DNA from: UBA2336 sp036787955
Lineage (GTDB): Bacteria > Bacteroidota > Bacteroidia > Cytophagales > Cyclobacteriaceae
NCBI GenBank assembly: GCA_036787955.1
Contig: DAIQOI010000002.1
Span: 292,538 to 356,537 of the forward strand
Reading direction: 5' to 3'
DNA length: 64,000 bases
The notes beneath the pieces were generated by a model. It did not search any database, was not told where the DNA came from, and saw only the letters and a list, made by a program, of their open reading frames with translations. Shown here piece after piece: positions 8,521-17,928 of the stretch. The position numbers were made by a program, and so were the translations under genes. Within the stretch, counting starts at the first letter, position 1, and each line of letters begins with the position of its first letter.

Positions 8521-8973
8521 ATGGAAAGAAAAGCAGACATCCAGAAAACCATTTACGACAACGCCAAAACGCACTTTCTCGGCAACTTTCCCGACACCTT
8601 GCCTATCGAGCAGGCCTATGTACACATCGGCATGTATCTGGGCTGGATAATTGACAACGACTTGTACTCCGAGTACTTCGAAGAGGAAGCATCGGCTCAG
8701 ATTTTCCGGTTCAAGCGCAGAGAAATATCATGTACCATACTGAGTGAAATATGGGATGGCTATCTGGGGTACGAACTGTTCAACCGGCAGGGCAATATGT
8801 TTACCTATTACTACTATGGTGGTGGCCTTTACCGGAACGATTATGATGAAGTTTTGGTAAAAGCCCTCCCTTCCATTTATCACGTCATCGATAACTGGGA
8901 CAACTTTAATAAAATCAGTTTGCGCATTGACATGCGGTTTCAGGATTGGAAAAAACTGGTTGGTGCAGTTTGA
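8521..8973 (+). CDS. Conserved hypothetical protein (150 aa)
   Basis: A soluble 150-residue protein without signal peptide. Recognisable stretches are AYVHIGMYLGWIIDNDL near the N terminus and a Tyr-rich MFTYYYYGGGLYRNDYDEV in the middle. The first is seen in small uncharacterised families of Bacteroidota and Proteobacteria that sometimes sit near toxin or immunity genes, but nothing like that is present here. It follows rsmE by 18 bp and probably shares its transcript. The function is unknown. Confidence 0.65.
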   Translation: MERKADIQKTIYDNAKTHFLGNFPDTLPIEQAYVHIGMYLGWIIDNDLYSEYFEEEASAQIFRFKRREISCTILSEIWDGYLGYELFNRQGNMFTYYYYGGGLYRNDYDEVLVKALPSIYHVIDNWDNFNKISLRIDMRFQDWKKLVGAV

Positions 8974-8977
8974 TTCT

Positions 8978-10741
8978 TTACTTTAATTTTCCGCTTTTAT
9001 CAGCCACCACAACCCTACCATCTTCGGAAAGAATCTGCAACTCGCCTGTATCCACCTGATAGTTCATTGACCGGGGAACAAAGTCCAGCGAATAGTTTGC
9101 CGTCCAGGCCAGGCCATCCAACCTGTAAATCTTGGCGAGAACAGCATTGTACTTATTCTTTATCGGAGTGTTGTTGACAAGCATAACAAAAAATATCTGC
9201 GATTTGCTGTCGGATGTTACCAGGGCTTTCACCGCTTGCAGTTGCGTCTTGCTGAAGGTTGCAGCATCAACCGGGAAACGCACCCGCACAGTGGGTTTGT
9301 GCGAAAGCGGAACGTCATAAAAATATGCTTCCGTCTGGTTGTTGCCATACCACAAACCGGCCGTGAATTTAGGTTCCAATACCAAAGGAGTAAATGGCGA
9401 TTTCAAATCGGCCGAAAGGGGGATGGAGTCATTCCCCGAAATCAGCCATTTCAGTGCAGACGAACGCCTGATAAATTCATTCTCGGCACGTAATTTTTCT
9501 TTCTGCGCATATTCCTGCTGTGCGCGCACGTAGCTTTTCAGTAAAGTTACACTGTTATAGGTCTGGCTCACAAAATCCTGATAATTCAATGCTTCCTCAT
9601 CCAGATTTCGTTGTGCTGCAATTTTGAGTACACTGTCCAGCCGGTCCAAAGCCCGAAGCTCTCGCTGAACCAAATCGAGCTGAAAAAACACATCTGCCGA
9701 GTCGCGATACCGGCGTGTATTCACCCTGGCTGACCGGTAGTCAAGATCGGCTACCTTTACAGCAAGAATATCAAGGGGCATGGGTCGCTCATCAAATTTG
9801 CGCAAATTGTCATTTATCAGATTTTGCACCAGCCTGGTCAAATCGCTGTGAACGGAAACAGAATCCTTTTTCAGTTTTTCAGCGAGCTTGTTGATTTCTA
9901 TGTCGTAACTAATCAATGCCTGACGCATCGGCTTGAGTTCCTGTTCGATCTGTCTGATTGATTCGTTGGCAAATGATTTGTAATCCCATATCAACGGTTC
10001 ATTGGAATAAAAGTCTGCCGGCTCAGTTCCATCCTTTTTGAAATCTGTAATCGGCCGGGGCTTCCACACCGGCTTATAGTTTACTTTATCCAGATTACCT
10101 ATACTCACGCGGTAGTTATCGAAATCTTTGGCTGCCGAATCAAAGTGCAAGGCAAGATTCTTCAGCTGACTGACCAGCTGATCATCCGAACGCAGATAAA
10201 ATTCCCGGATACCGGGATAACTCTGTTGGATTGACACAAAAAGTGCCTGGCTTCTGTTGTACGCAGCCACCGAGCGCGAGAAGAAATACTTAACCATTTT
10301 CACCTTGTCTATGCGCTCACGCAGCGATTCGGTGCGCTTGCGCAAATCGAACTGCACATCCGAAAGCTTTACACCATAATTTCCGGTGCGCAGGTCGGTG
10401 CGGCTATATATGGCATAGTATTCCTGATTTTTCTTGAGGTCTTTTTCATTCAGCATGGAGGATGCTTTATTAAACATCAGAATGGCCGAATCCATGTTCG
10501 CCAGCGCCTGTTCTGTGTTTTTCAGGATGTCGTCTTTACCGATCTTATTTTCGTAAATGATGCCCAAATACAAATAAGCATTGGCGTTATCGGTCGTTTC
10601 GCGCAGGTAGCGTTTCAGAAAGGGCTCGGCCGCCTCATATTGTTTCGTGCTAAGCAGGTTATAAATGTCTTTATACTTGAGCTTCTGCCCGGAAACCGGA
10701 ACTGCCAGCATTGAAAAAATAAGAAAAATGAATGTGCGCAT
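8978..10741 (-). CDS. Exported TPR-type protein of unknown function
   Basis: A 587-residue protein starting at the ATG at 10741, which gives a clean signal peptide (MRTFIFLIFSMLAVPVSG). An upstream in-frame ATG at 10762 would add seven residues before it. Residues ~20-110 contain TPR-like helices (AYLYLGIIYENK). A long, mostly helical middle with many Asp/Arg/Leu heptads follows. The last ~150 residues look beta-rich, with Trp/Tyr and a final IYRLDGLAWTANYSLD and LSEDGRVVVADKSG. This suggests a periplasmic or surface protein with a helical scaffold and a C-terminal beta domain. I do not recognise a named family. It is divergent from the TlpA-type gene, 61 bp away. Confidence 0.65.
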   Translation of the reverse strand: MRTFIFLIFSMLAVPVSGQKLKYKDIYNLLSTKQYEAAEPFLKRYLRETTDNANAYLYLGIIYENKIGKDDILKNTEQALANMDSAILMFNKASSMLNEKDLKKNQEYYAIYSRTDLRTGNYGVKLSDVQFDLRKRTESLRERIDKVKMVKYFFSRSVAAYNRSQALFVSIQQSYPGIREFYLRSDDQLVSQLKNLALHFDSAAKDFDNYRVSIGNLDKVNYKPVWKPRPITDFKKDGTEPADFYSNEPLIWDYKSFANESIRQIEQELKPMRQALISYDIEINKLAEKLKKDSVSVHSDLTRLVQNLINDNLRKFDERPMPLDILAVKVADLDYRSARVNTRRYRDSADVFFQLDLVQRELRALDRLDSVLKIAAQRNLDEEALNYQDFVSQTYNSVTLLKSYVRAQQEYAQKEKLRAENEFIRRSSALKWLISGNDSIPLSADLKSPFTPLVLEPKFTAGLWYGNNQTEAYFYDVPLSHKPTVRVRFPVDAATFSKTQLQAVKALVTSDSKSQIFFVMLVNNTPIKNKYNAVLAKIYRLDGLAWTANYSLDFVPRSMNYQVDTGELQILSEDGRVVVADKSGKLK

Positions 10742-10777
10742 TGTTAAAATTTTTAAAGCCAACGGGTTCTAAATTAG

Positions 10778-10785
10778 TAAATTTG
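10778..10785 (+). promoter_or_regulatory. Bacteroidota-type -7 box before the TlpA-like gene
   Basis: TAAATTTG is a perfect match to the Bacteroidota consensus TAnnTTTG and lies 17 bp before the start codon at 10803. No TTG sits at the ideal -33 spacing, so only the -7 element supports it. Confidence 0.45.
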
Positions 10786-10802
10786 AACAAAATTCAGACC
10801 AA

Positions 10803-11375
10803 ATGATCACCCAAGAGCCTGTTAAAAAATACCAGTGGCTGTCGCGGTTCCTGCCATGGGCGGCTGCCTTGCTGGTCCTTGCAACTTTTTTCCTCACTGC
10901 GGGCCGTCTCACTGATGTAATGCACCACACCGGTTCTTCGTCTGCACCCCCGAAGTCATTTGATTATTCCTTTACAATAAAAGATTTGAGCAACAAAAAA
11001 ATTTCATTCGAACAATTTAGGGGCAAGGTTGTGTTCATCAATCTGTGGGCTACATGGTGCGGTCCCTGCCGTGCCGAAATGCCCACCATTGAAACGCTTT
11101 ACCGGAAAGTACAACACAACGATATTCAGTTTATCATGCTTTCCGTGGATGAAGATGCTGATCAGCATAAAGTGCGGAGATTTATTGAAAAAAATAATTA
11201 CTCTTTTCCTGTTTACATGCCTTCGGGCAATTTACCCCCCTTGTTACAGGTGCCATCCATTCCTACCACGTTTATTGTAGATAAACGTGGTAACATTGTC
11301 CGCAAAAAAGTGGGGATGAACGATTTCAGCACAACAGAATATGTCAGGTTGCTGAATGAGCTGGCCAATCAATAA
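10803..11375 (+). CDS. TlpA-family membrane-anchored thioredoxin
   Basis: A 190-residue thiol-disulfide oxidoreductase. An N-terminal membrane anchor (about residues 17-37) is followed by a periplasmic thioredoxin fold of the TlpA/ResA type. The redox site is Cys86-Gly-Pro-Cys89 in WATWCGPCRAEMP, and the cis-proline loop is VPSIPTTFIVD. Such proteins reduce apocytochromes c, copper centres or other extracytoplasmic disulfides. No cytochrome maturation gene is adjacent, so the partner is unknown. Confidence 0.9.
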   Translation: MITQEPVKKYQWLSRFLPWAAALLVLATFFLTAGRLTDVMHHTGSSSAPPKSFDYSFTIKDLSNKKISFEQFRGKVVFINLWATWCGPCRAEMPTIETLYRKVQHNDIQFIMLSVDEDADQHKVRRFIEKNNYSFPVYMPSGNLPPLLQVPSIPTTFIVDKRGNIVRKKVGMNDFSTTEYVRLLNELANQ

Positions 11376-11424
11376 ACCCAGCGTATTAAACGCTTCTTTC
11401 CGGAGCCTTCGGTGGAGCGGAGTT

Positions 11425-12189
11425 TTAAACTAGAGAGGCGGTAATGCGCAATCCTTCCAGCGTGAGGTATGGATCTACCGCAGTAAACGTTTCTGACAGC
11501 GAAGGTATGACTGCGACCAGCCCACCGGTACCTACCGATTGCAGGTTAGGATCGTTCAGCTCGGTGCGTATTTTTTCAATCATGGATTTTACCAGGCCCT
11601 CATAACCCATCAGCACACCGGCCTGTATGGCATGCACGGTGTTTTTGCCCATAACGGTTCCGGGCCATTGCAGCGGAACATCAAATAGCTTAGCCGTATT
11701 TTGCGCCAATGCCCGAACAGCCGTTTTTAGCCCCGGTGTTATGGCCACGCCCAGTATTTCACCATTTTTTGATATGGTTGTAAATGTAAGCGCAGTGCCA
11801 AAGTCTACCACTACACAATTACTTTTAAAGCGCTGGTAGGCTGCCAGGGCATTCGCTACCAGATCACTGCCAATTTCGTAAGGATTCAATACCTTGATAG
11901 GAAGCTTGTGATAAACATCCGGCCCCAGCACCACAGGGTTCTTTTCAAACAGAGGCACGGTCACGTTAATTATCTTTTCGGTAAGATCAGGCACTACGCT
12001 GCTTAGCACGATACGTTCTACATTGCGGTGATCGAGGTTCGCCTCCGCGAAGAAGTCCCTTATCTTAATACCATAAAACAGTTCGGGGCGGTCGGCCACA
12101 GCGGGTATGCGCCATACGTGGCGCCATGTGGTTTCCTGGCAGAGCCCCAAGGTAACGTCGGAGTTGCCGATATCAACAGCCAGTATCAT
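11425..12189 (-). CDS. coaX: Type III pantothenate kinase
   Basis: Phosphorylates pantothenate in the first step of CoA synthesis. The 254-residue protein belongs to the ASKHA fold: phosphate-binding loop AVDIGNSDVTLGL at the N terminus, catalytic-core DFGTALTFTTIS near residue 124, and VAITPGLKTAVRALAQNTAKL carrying the conserved glycine-rich turn. Type III enzymes need a monovalent cation and are not inhibited by CoA. The start overlaps the end of the sirtuin gene by 4 bp, so coaX is the last gene of a topA-sirtuin-coaX unit. The usual bacterial partner birA is not beside it. Confidence 0.93.
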   Translation of the reverse strand: MILAVDIGNSDVTLGLCQETTWRHVWRIPAVADRPELFYGIKIRDFFAEANLDHRNVERIVLSSVVPDLTEKIINVTVPLFEKNPVVLGPDVYHKLPIKVLNPYEIGSDLVANALAAYQRFKSNCVVVDFGTALTFTTISKNGEILGVAITPGLKTAVRALAQNTAKLFDVPLQWPGTVMGKNTVHAIQAGVLMGYEGLVKSMIEKIRTELNDPNLQSVGTGGLVAVIPSLSETFTAVDPYLTLEGLRITASLV

Positions 12190-12884
12190 GCAAGCTGGAT
12201 CAATTTGGGTTTGAGCCGGGCCAGGCCTGTGCTTGCTTTTTCTGCTATGCTTTTCAGATTATCCACGCCATTCACCACAGGTACGTCCGGATCAACAATA
12301 AATTTCGGAATTTCACTTTTTACAAAATAAATCAGATCGGCAGCCGGGTGCACCTGCAACGACGTGCCAACGATAAGGAAAATATCGGCTTGCATGGCAT
12401 GGGTTAATGCCACTTCCATGTTGGGTACCTGCTCGCCAAACCACACCACGTTGGGACGTAACTGCGAACCTTTTTCGCAGCAATCACCCAACTTTAATTC
12501 CCAACCTTTGATGGGGTAAACGAGCGTTTCATCTATCGTGCTGCGGGCTTCAAAAAGACTGCCATGCAAATGGATAACATTTGTGGATCCCGCCCGTTCA
12601 TGCAGGTTGTCCACATTTTGGGTAATGATGGTTACCTCAAAATACTTTTCCAACTCAGCCAGAATCCGGTGTCCTTTATTGGGTTTGGCTTCAAGAGCCG
12701 TTTTTCTGCGTTGGTTGTAGAAATCCAAAACAAGACCGGGATTACGGTCCCAGCCTTCGGGTGTAGCTACATCTTCCAGTCTGTATCCTTCCCATAAACC
12801 GCCTGCACCGCGAAAGGTAGCAAGGCCGCTTTCTGCACTGATGCCCGCACCGGTCAATACTACGAGTTTTTTCATGCTATTCAT
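12186..12884 (-). CDS. cobB: Sir2-family NAD-dependent protein deacylase (CobB-like)
   Basis: A 232-residue sirtuin. Seen are the NAD loop GAGISAESGLATFRGAGGLW, the TQNVDNLHERAGS segment with the catalytic HLHGS histidine, and PNVVWFGEQVP. The helix with FYNQRR contains a Tyr-x-x-Arg pair, which in SIRT5 and E. coli CobB selects succinyl or malonyl lysine, so desuccinylase activity is likely by inference. The zinc-binding insert keeps only a CC pair (GDCCEKG) instead of four cysteines, as in other Bacteroidota homologues I know. The start overlaps the topA stop: ATG 12884, or ATG 12875 with MKKLVVLTG, which is equally plausible. Confidence 0.88.
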   Translation of the reverse strand: MNSMKKLVVLTGAGISAESGLATFRGAGGLWEGYRLEDVATPEGWDRNPGLVLDFYNQRRKTALEAKPNKGHRILAELEKYFEVTIITQNVDNLHERAGSTNVIHLHGSLFEARSTIDETLVYPIKGWELKLGDCCEKGSQLRPNVVWFGEQVPNMEVALTHAMQADIFLIVGTSLQVHPAADLIYFVKSEIPKFIVDPDVPVVNGVDNLKSIAEKASTGLARLKPKLIQLA

Positions 12885-15213
12885 CAGCTTTCCTTTTTCG
12901 GGCAAATGCCCGCCTTTTTCGTTCGGGAGCTGATTCGGCCAATGCCAGGCATTCTTCAAGAGTGAGATCGGCCGGATTTTTATCCGAGGGAATTTTTACG
13001 TTTTTATTGCCGGCTTTTATATAAGGTCCAAACCTTCCGTTGAGAATCTGAACATCCGGATTTTCATCAAACACCTTGATGGTGCGGTTGGCATCGGCAG
13101 TGCGCTTTTGCTGAATAAGTTCCTTGCACCGTTCCAGGGTAATGGTATACGGATCCTCTTCTTTCGGTATGGATACGTACTTTTTATCATGCTGTACGTA
13201 AGGCCCGAACCGACCTATGCCTACCACCACGGGCTTGCCTTCGAACTCTCCCATTTGTCGGGGCATTTTGAGCAAATCCAACGCCTCTTCCAGGGTGATG
13301 CTTTCGATAAACTGACCGGGCCGCAGGCTGGCGAACTTAGGTTTTTCGCCCCCGTTCTCATCGGGATTATCGCCTACCTGCACGTAGGCTCCGAACCGAC
13401 CCAGCTTCACATAAACTTTTTTTCCGGTTTTCGGGTCAACACCCAGTTCGCGCGACTTACCCACCTGCGACCGCTCTACCTGTTCGGTTTGCTGCACTTT
13501 TTTATGAAAGGGCTTGTAGAAATTATCAATCATCTTTCGCCATTCCAGTTTTCCTGCAGCAATTTCATCAAACTCCAGCTCGATCTCGGAAGTGAATGAA
13601 TAATCGGTGATATCGGGGAAATGCTCTACCAGGAAATCGTTCACCACCATGGCGGTATTGGTAGGGAAAAGTTTGTTTTTTTCTGCCCCAATAATTTCTT
13701 TTTCTGTAAATTTTTCGATGTTATTGTTTTTCAGCTTCAGCAGCCGGTATTCGCGTTCGGTGCCTTCGCGGCTTTCTTTTACCACATAACCGCGCTTTTG
13801 GATGGTAGATATGGTAGGAGCATAGGTAGAAGGCCGGCCAATACCCAGCTCTTCGAGTTTTTTAACCAGGCTGGCTTCTGTGTAACGTGGCGGATAGCGC
13901 GAAAAAATCTGCCGGGCAGTCATCTCATCCAGTGCCAGTATCTGCCCCACCGCAAGCGGTGGAAGCATCTTGCCGTTCTCTTCCTCATCCTCCTCGTCAG
14001 CAGACTCGATGTACACTTTAAGAAAACCGTCAAACTTCACCACCTCGCCCGTTGCCACAAACGTTTTGGGGTTTGTGGAAACAGCTATGGTAGCTGTGGT
14101 TTTCTCCAGCTCGGCATCGGCCATCTGTGATGCAATGGCGCGCTTCCAGATCAATTCGTACAGGCGCTTGGCGTTGCGATCCATGCCGGGGTCCAGTACA
14201 GAAAAATCCGTGGGGCGAATGGCTTCGTGTGCTTCCTGCGCGGTGGCCGATTTATTTTTATACTGCCTGGGCTGCACATACTTCTCGCCATATGCGGTAA
14301 CTATCTGCTGCCTGGCACCCGCCTGCGCCTCATCCGAAAGGTTAACTGAGTCGGTGCGCATGTAGCTGATCTTACCGGCTTCGTACAGCTTTTGCGCCAC
14401 CACCATGGTTTGTGAAACCGAAAAACCAAGCTTGCGGGCTGCCTCCTGCTGCAAAGTGGATGTGGTAAAAGGTGGTGCGGGGCTTCTTTTCGAAGGCCTG
14501 GTTTGCAAGTCGCTGATAGTAAAAGTCGCCCCTTTACAGGATTCCAGGAATCGAAGCGCTTCCTCTTCGGTATCGAAGCGTTCGGATAATTCGGTGTTCA
14601 GCGTTTTGCCGTTGCCAAGATCGAATGTGGCTGTTACACGAAACGAAGTGGCTGGTTTGAAGTCGGCTATTTCTCGTTCACGCTCAACAACCAGCCTTAC
14701 CGCAACGGATTGTACGCGTCCTGCGGATAAGCCGGTCTTAATCTTTTTCCATAAAATCGGTGAAAGTTCGTAGCCTACCAGCCGGTCGAGCACCCGGCGT
14801 GCCTGTTGTGCATTGACCAGATCCAGATCAATACCGCGCGGATTTTGCAAAGCATTTAAAATTGCCCGTTTTGTAATCTCGGTAAACACAATACGGCGTG
14901 TCTTTGCGTCATTCAGGTTGAGCACTTCCTTCAGGTGCCACGATATGGCTTCCCCTTCGCGATCCTCATCACTTGCCAGATAAACGGTTTCGGCTTCATC
15001 GGCAAGTTTCTTGAGTTTTGTTATAACTTCTTTTTTATCAGGGCTTATTTCGTATGTTGGTTCGTATCCGTTTTCAATGTCAATGGCATTACCGCCCTTT
15101 GGCAAGTCGCGCACGTGCCCCATGCTGGAAGCCACCTTAAAATCCTTACCCAAATACCCTTCTATGGTTTTGGCTTTTGCAGGAGACTCAACAATTACCA
15201 GATTCTTTGCCAT
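12877..15213 (-). CDS. topA: DNA topoisomerase I
   Basis: Relaxes negative supercoils by type IA strand passage. The 778-residue protein starts with the Toprim domain (NLVIVESPAKAKTIEGYLG, and acidic LASDEDREGEA near residue 110). The catalytic tyrosine is Tyr284 in SYMRTDS. Instead of the zinc ribbons of E. coli TopA, the C terminus has repeated TopA_C modules of the FGPYVQ / FGPYIKAG type and ends in a short basic tail (RKRRAFARKRKADE). This layout is normal in Bacteroidota. The gene leads the minus-strand unit with the sirtuin and coaX, whose starts overlap or abut the preceding stops. Confidence 0.96.
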   Translation of the reverse strand: MAKNLVIVESPAKAKTIEGYLGKDFKVASSMGHVRDLPKGGNAIDIENGYEPTYEISPDKKEVITKLKKLADEAETVYLASDEDREGEAISWHLKEVLNLNDAKTRRIVFTEITKRAILNALQNPRGIDLDLVNAQQARRVLDRLVGYELSPILWKKIKTGLSAGRVQSVAVRLVVEREREIADFKPATSFRVTATFDLGNGKTLNTELSERFDTEEEALRFLESCKGATFTISDLQTRPSKRSPAPPFTTSTLQQEAARKLGFSVSQTMVVAQKLYEAGKISYMRTDSVNLSDEAQAGARQQIVTAYGEKYVQPRQYKNKSATAQEAHEAIRPTDFSVLDPGMDRNAKRLYELIWKRAIASQMADAELEKTTATIAVSTNPKTFVATGEVVKFDGFLKVYIESADEEDEEENGKMLPPLAVGQILALDEMTARQIFSRYPPRYTEASLVKKLEELGIGRPSTYAPTISTIQKRGYVVKESREGTEREYRLLKLKNNNIEKFTEKEIIGAEKNKLFPTNTAMVVNDFLVEHFPDITDYSFTSEIELEFDEIAAGKLEWRKMIDNFYKPFHKKVQQTEQVERSQVGKSRELGVDPKTGKKVYVKLGRFGAYVQVGDNPDENGGEKPKFASLRPGQFIESITLEEALDLLKMPRQMGEFEGKPVVVGIGRFGPYVQHDKKYVSIPKEEDPYTITLERCKELIQQKRTADANRTIKVFDENPDVQILNGRFGPYIKAGNKNVKIPSDKNPADLTLEECLALAESAPERKRRAFARKRKADE

Positions 15214-15353
15214 GTTTGTGCCTTGTGAAAGGGCTCAAATATCTGCAAAATTCCAAAAAAACAAATTTTGATTTCAGTTAACTGTGCTTAATGTCGATAG
15301 TCTCTGCTGCCCGAAAAAATTTCAGTCAATTGTCCGAAAAGCATTTCATTCCA

Positions 15354-15365
15354 ATACAATTGTAT
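15354..15365. promoter_or_regulatory. 12-bp perfect palindrome upstream of the arginase-family gene
   Basis: ATACAATTGTAT is a perfect 12-bp palindrome located 22 bp before the start codon at 15388, next to an AT-rich TATTTTTA that could be a -7 element. Its position fits a repressor operator, but the binding protein is unknown and a chance palindrome is possible. Confidence 0.3.
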
Positions 15366-15387
15366 TTTTACGCGAATTGTTCCACAC

Positions 15388-16437
15388 ATGACCAGAGATG
15401 AAATAATTCAAAACTTCGATCCCAACGGACCGGGAGCGGAAGGAAAATTATTTGGTTTGCCGTTTGATGAAGCCAGCGCACAGGTTATTGTAGTGCCCAT
15501 GCCCTGGGAAGTAACGGTGTCGTACCACGAAGGCACCGCACGTGGACCAGCGGCCATTTTGCAAGCCTCGGGACAAGTGGATTTATACAACCGCCACATA
15601 CCCAATGCCTGGCAAATTGGTATTGCCATGTTGCCCATTCCACAAGACTGGAAGAACAAGAGCGATGCTCTACGGAAGATGGCCACTCAGCACATCGAAG
15701 CACTGACAGCCGGTAATATGCCCGAAAACAGCAAACTGCTTGATGAAGTAAACCAAGGATGCGGGGAAATGGTAAAATACGTAAAAGAAACAACAAGGTA
15801 TTATCTGCAAAAGGGTAAGCTGGTGGGCTTGTTAGGTGGCGATCACAGCACACCCCTTGGTTTTATTCAGGCGTTAAGTGAACAGCATGAGCGTTTCGGA
15901 ATTTTGCAAATTGACGCGCATGCCGATCTGCGCAAAGCTTATGAAGGTTTCACCTACTCTCATGCCTCCATTATGTACAACGCATTGAAACTTCCTTCGG
16001 TAAACCGACTGGTACAGGTAGGTATCCGCGATTTCTGTGAAGAAGAGGTACAGGTAATGGAACGATCCATGGGCAGGATAAAAACCTTTTTCGATGACGA
16101 TCTTAAAAGTAGTCTCTACGAAGGAAGGCACTGGAACAGCCTGTGCAAGGAAATTATCCGCGAATTACCCGACAAGGTTTATATAAGTTTCGATATTGAC
16201 GGACTTCACCCCAGCCTGTGCCCGGGCACAGGAACACCCGTAGCCGGAGGCCTGGAGTATGATCAGGTGCTTTACTTAATCCGCCAGGTGGTGCAGTCAG
16301 GCAGGAAAATAATCGGCTTCGACCTCAATGAGGTGGCGCCCGGAGAAGACGACTGGGATGCGAATGTAGGCGCCCGCCTGTTGTACCAGTTGTGCAACTG
16401 GATGGCCGTATCGCAGGGTAAGCATTTAAACAACTAA
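15388..16437 (+). CDS. Arginase/agmatinase/formiminoglutamase family hydrolase
   Basis: A 349-residue ureohydrolase with the binuclear manganese site of the arginase fold. Ligand motifs are GGDHSTPLG, DAHADLR and SFDIDGLHPS, and the C terminus has GFDLNEVAPGEDDWDANVGA. The enzyme hydrolyses a guanidino (or formimino) group from an amine. The long N-terminal extension (about 100 residues before GGDHS) is like that of many Bacteroidota agmatinase-family proteins. Which substrate is used cannot be told from motifs, and no polyamine or histidine-degradation genes are adjacent. The sodium symporter 36 bp downstream may import an amino acid linked to it. Confidence 0.85.
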   Translation: MTRDEIIQNFDPNGPGAEGKLFGLPFDEASAQVIVVPMPWEVTVSYHEGTARGPAAILQASGQVDLYNRHIPNAWQIGIAMLPIPQDWKNKSDALRKMATQHIEALTAGNMPENSKLLDEVNQGCGEMVKYVKETTRYYLQKGKLVGLLGGDHSTPLGFIQALSEQHERFGILQIDAHADLRKAYEGFTYSHASIMYNALKLPSVNRLVQVGIRDFCEEEVQVMERSMGRIKTFFDDDLKSSLYEGRHWNSLCKEIIRELPDKVYISFDIDGLHPSLCPGTGTPVAGGLEYDQVLYLIRQVVQSGRKIIGFDLNEVAPGEDDWDANVGARLLYQLCNWMAVSQGKHLNN

Positions 16438-16473
16438 CATAATTCCTATTTTGCGTTTCTTAAACATAATTTC

Positions 16474-17850
16474 ATGACCGAATTCATCCGAACACTGGCC
16501 AACGGTATCTGGACACCAGTTTTGTTTTTGCTCATTCTGGGCGGCTTGTTTTTCTTTTTCTACAGCCGTTTCATCCCATATAAATATTTAACGCACGCCA
16601 TCAACATCCTTCGCGGCAAATATGATAACCCCAATGATCCGGGGTATATCAATGCTTACCAGGCACTTTCAACTGCCCTGGCATCAACTGTTGGCATGGG
16701 CAACATAGCCGGTGTGGCCTATGCGATTTCTATCGGAGGTCCGGGTGCATTGTTCTGGATGTGGGTCACTGCTTTTGTGGGTATGTCATCCAACTTTTTT
16801 ACCAGCGCATTGGCGGTGATGTACCGCGGCAAAGATTCAGAAGGAAATATTCAGGGCGGACCAATGTACGTTATACGCGAAGCACTGAACAAGAAATGGT
16901 ACTGGATGGCAGTGGTGTTCAGCCTCTGTTGTCTTATCGGGTGCCTGCCCATTTTTCAGGCCAACCAGCTTACCCAGGCTATCCGCGAAATTGGTTTTCC
17001 GGAGGTAAACTGGGGAGTCATCTGGCTGGGAGGAGCCGACATCCTGGTGTTTAATCTGGTAGTAGGTATAGTGCTTACGGTAACTGCGGGTGTTGTAATT
17101 ATCGGGGGCATCCAGCGCATCGGCAACTGGGCCGGACGAATGGTACCGCTGATGATTGTGCTGTACTTCCTTTGTGTGCTGATTATTCTTGTACTCAACA
17201 TAAAAGTTGTTCCGCACTATTTGTGGCTGATCATTACCGATGCCTTTAAAGCCGAATTTTATAAAGGTCCTTTGTTTGGAGGGGCTTTGGGCGGACTTAT
17301 TCTTACCGGCGTGCGCAGGGCGTCATTTTCAAGCGAAGCGGGGATCGGCACCGCACCACTGGCACTGGGCGCATCCAAAAGCCGGGAGCCGATACGCGAA
17401 GGGTTGGTGTCTATGTTAAGCCCCGCCATCGATACGCTGGTGGTCTGTACCCTCACCGCTTTGGCTATTCTGGTAACCGGTGTTTGGCAAACCAGCGACA
17501 CCAATGGTGTAACCCTCACCTCCACCGCATTTGAAAGTGCCTTGCCCGGTGCAGGTAAATACCTGCTGCTGTTATGTGCTTTTTTCTTTGCCGTTACTTC
17601 CTTGTTTTCGTACTGTTATTATGGAAACAAATCCATGGCTTTTCTGGTGGGTGTGAAGTACGGACGGTATTACAATTATTTTTACCTGGCTACCATCATT
17701 TTTGGCGCTGTGGTAAGTATGGAAACCGTGATCAACATTATTGATATTGCTTATGCTATTATGGCTTTTCCTACCATGATATCGGGTTTTATGCTGGCCC
17801 CGCGGGTTATGGAGGAGGCCAGGCGCTACTTTGCCCGTTTGAGCAGGTAA
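16474..17850 (+). CDS. Sodium:alanine symporter (AGCS family)
   Basis: A 458-residue inner-membrane transporter with about 10-11 helices. Family motifs are YQALSTALASTVGMGNIAGV near residue 62, GGPGALFWMWVTAFVGM, and RRASFSSEAGIGTAP near residue 285. AGCS proteins take up alanine or glycine with sodium. It follows the arginase-family gene with 36 bp spacing and may be cotranscribed. A strong bidirectional terminator follows it. Confidence 0.92.
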   Translation: MTEFIRTLANGIWTPVLFLLILGGLFFFFYSRFIPYKYLTHAINILRGKYDNPNDPGYINAYQALSTALASTVGMGNIAGVAYAISIGGPGALFWMWVTAFVGMSSNFFTSALAVMYRGKDSEGNIQGGPMYVIREALNKKWYWMAVVFSLCCLIGCLPIFQANQLTQAIREIGFPEVNWGVIWLGGADILVFNLVVGIVLTVTAGVVIIGGIQRIGNWAGRMVPLMIVLYFLCVLIILVLNIKVVPHYLWLIITDAFKAEFYKGPLFGGALGGLILTGVRRASFSSEAGIGTAPLALGASKSREPIREGLVSMLSPAIDTLVVCTLTALAILVTGVWQTSDTNGVTLTSTAFESALPGAGKYLLLLCAFFFAVTSLFSYCYYGNKSMAFLVGVKYGRYYNYFYLATIIFGAVVSMETVINIIDIAYAIMAFPTMISGFMLAPRVMEEARRYFARLSR

Positions 17851-17879
17851 ACAACGTGTGATGATCGGTTTGAAAATAA

Positions 17880-17910
17880 AAAAGGCTGCATCAAGCAGCC
17901 TTTAGCTTTT
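17880..17910. terminator. Bidirectional terminator between convergent genes
   Basis: AAAGGCTGC (17880-17888) and GCAGCCTTT (17894-17902) form a 9-bp perfect stem with a 5-nt loop, flanked by A-rich sequence on one side and a T run on the other. It separates the AGCS symporter from the convergent lipoprotein gene. Confidence 0.85.
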
Positions 17911-17928
17911 TTAAGAAGTGGCTTACCG

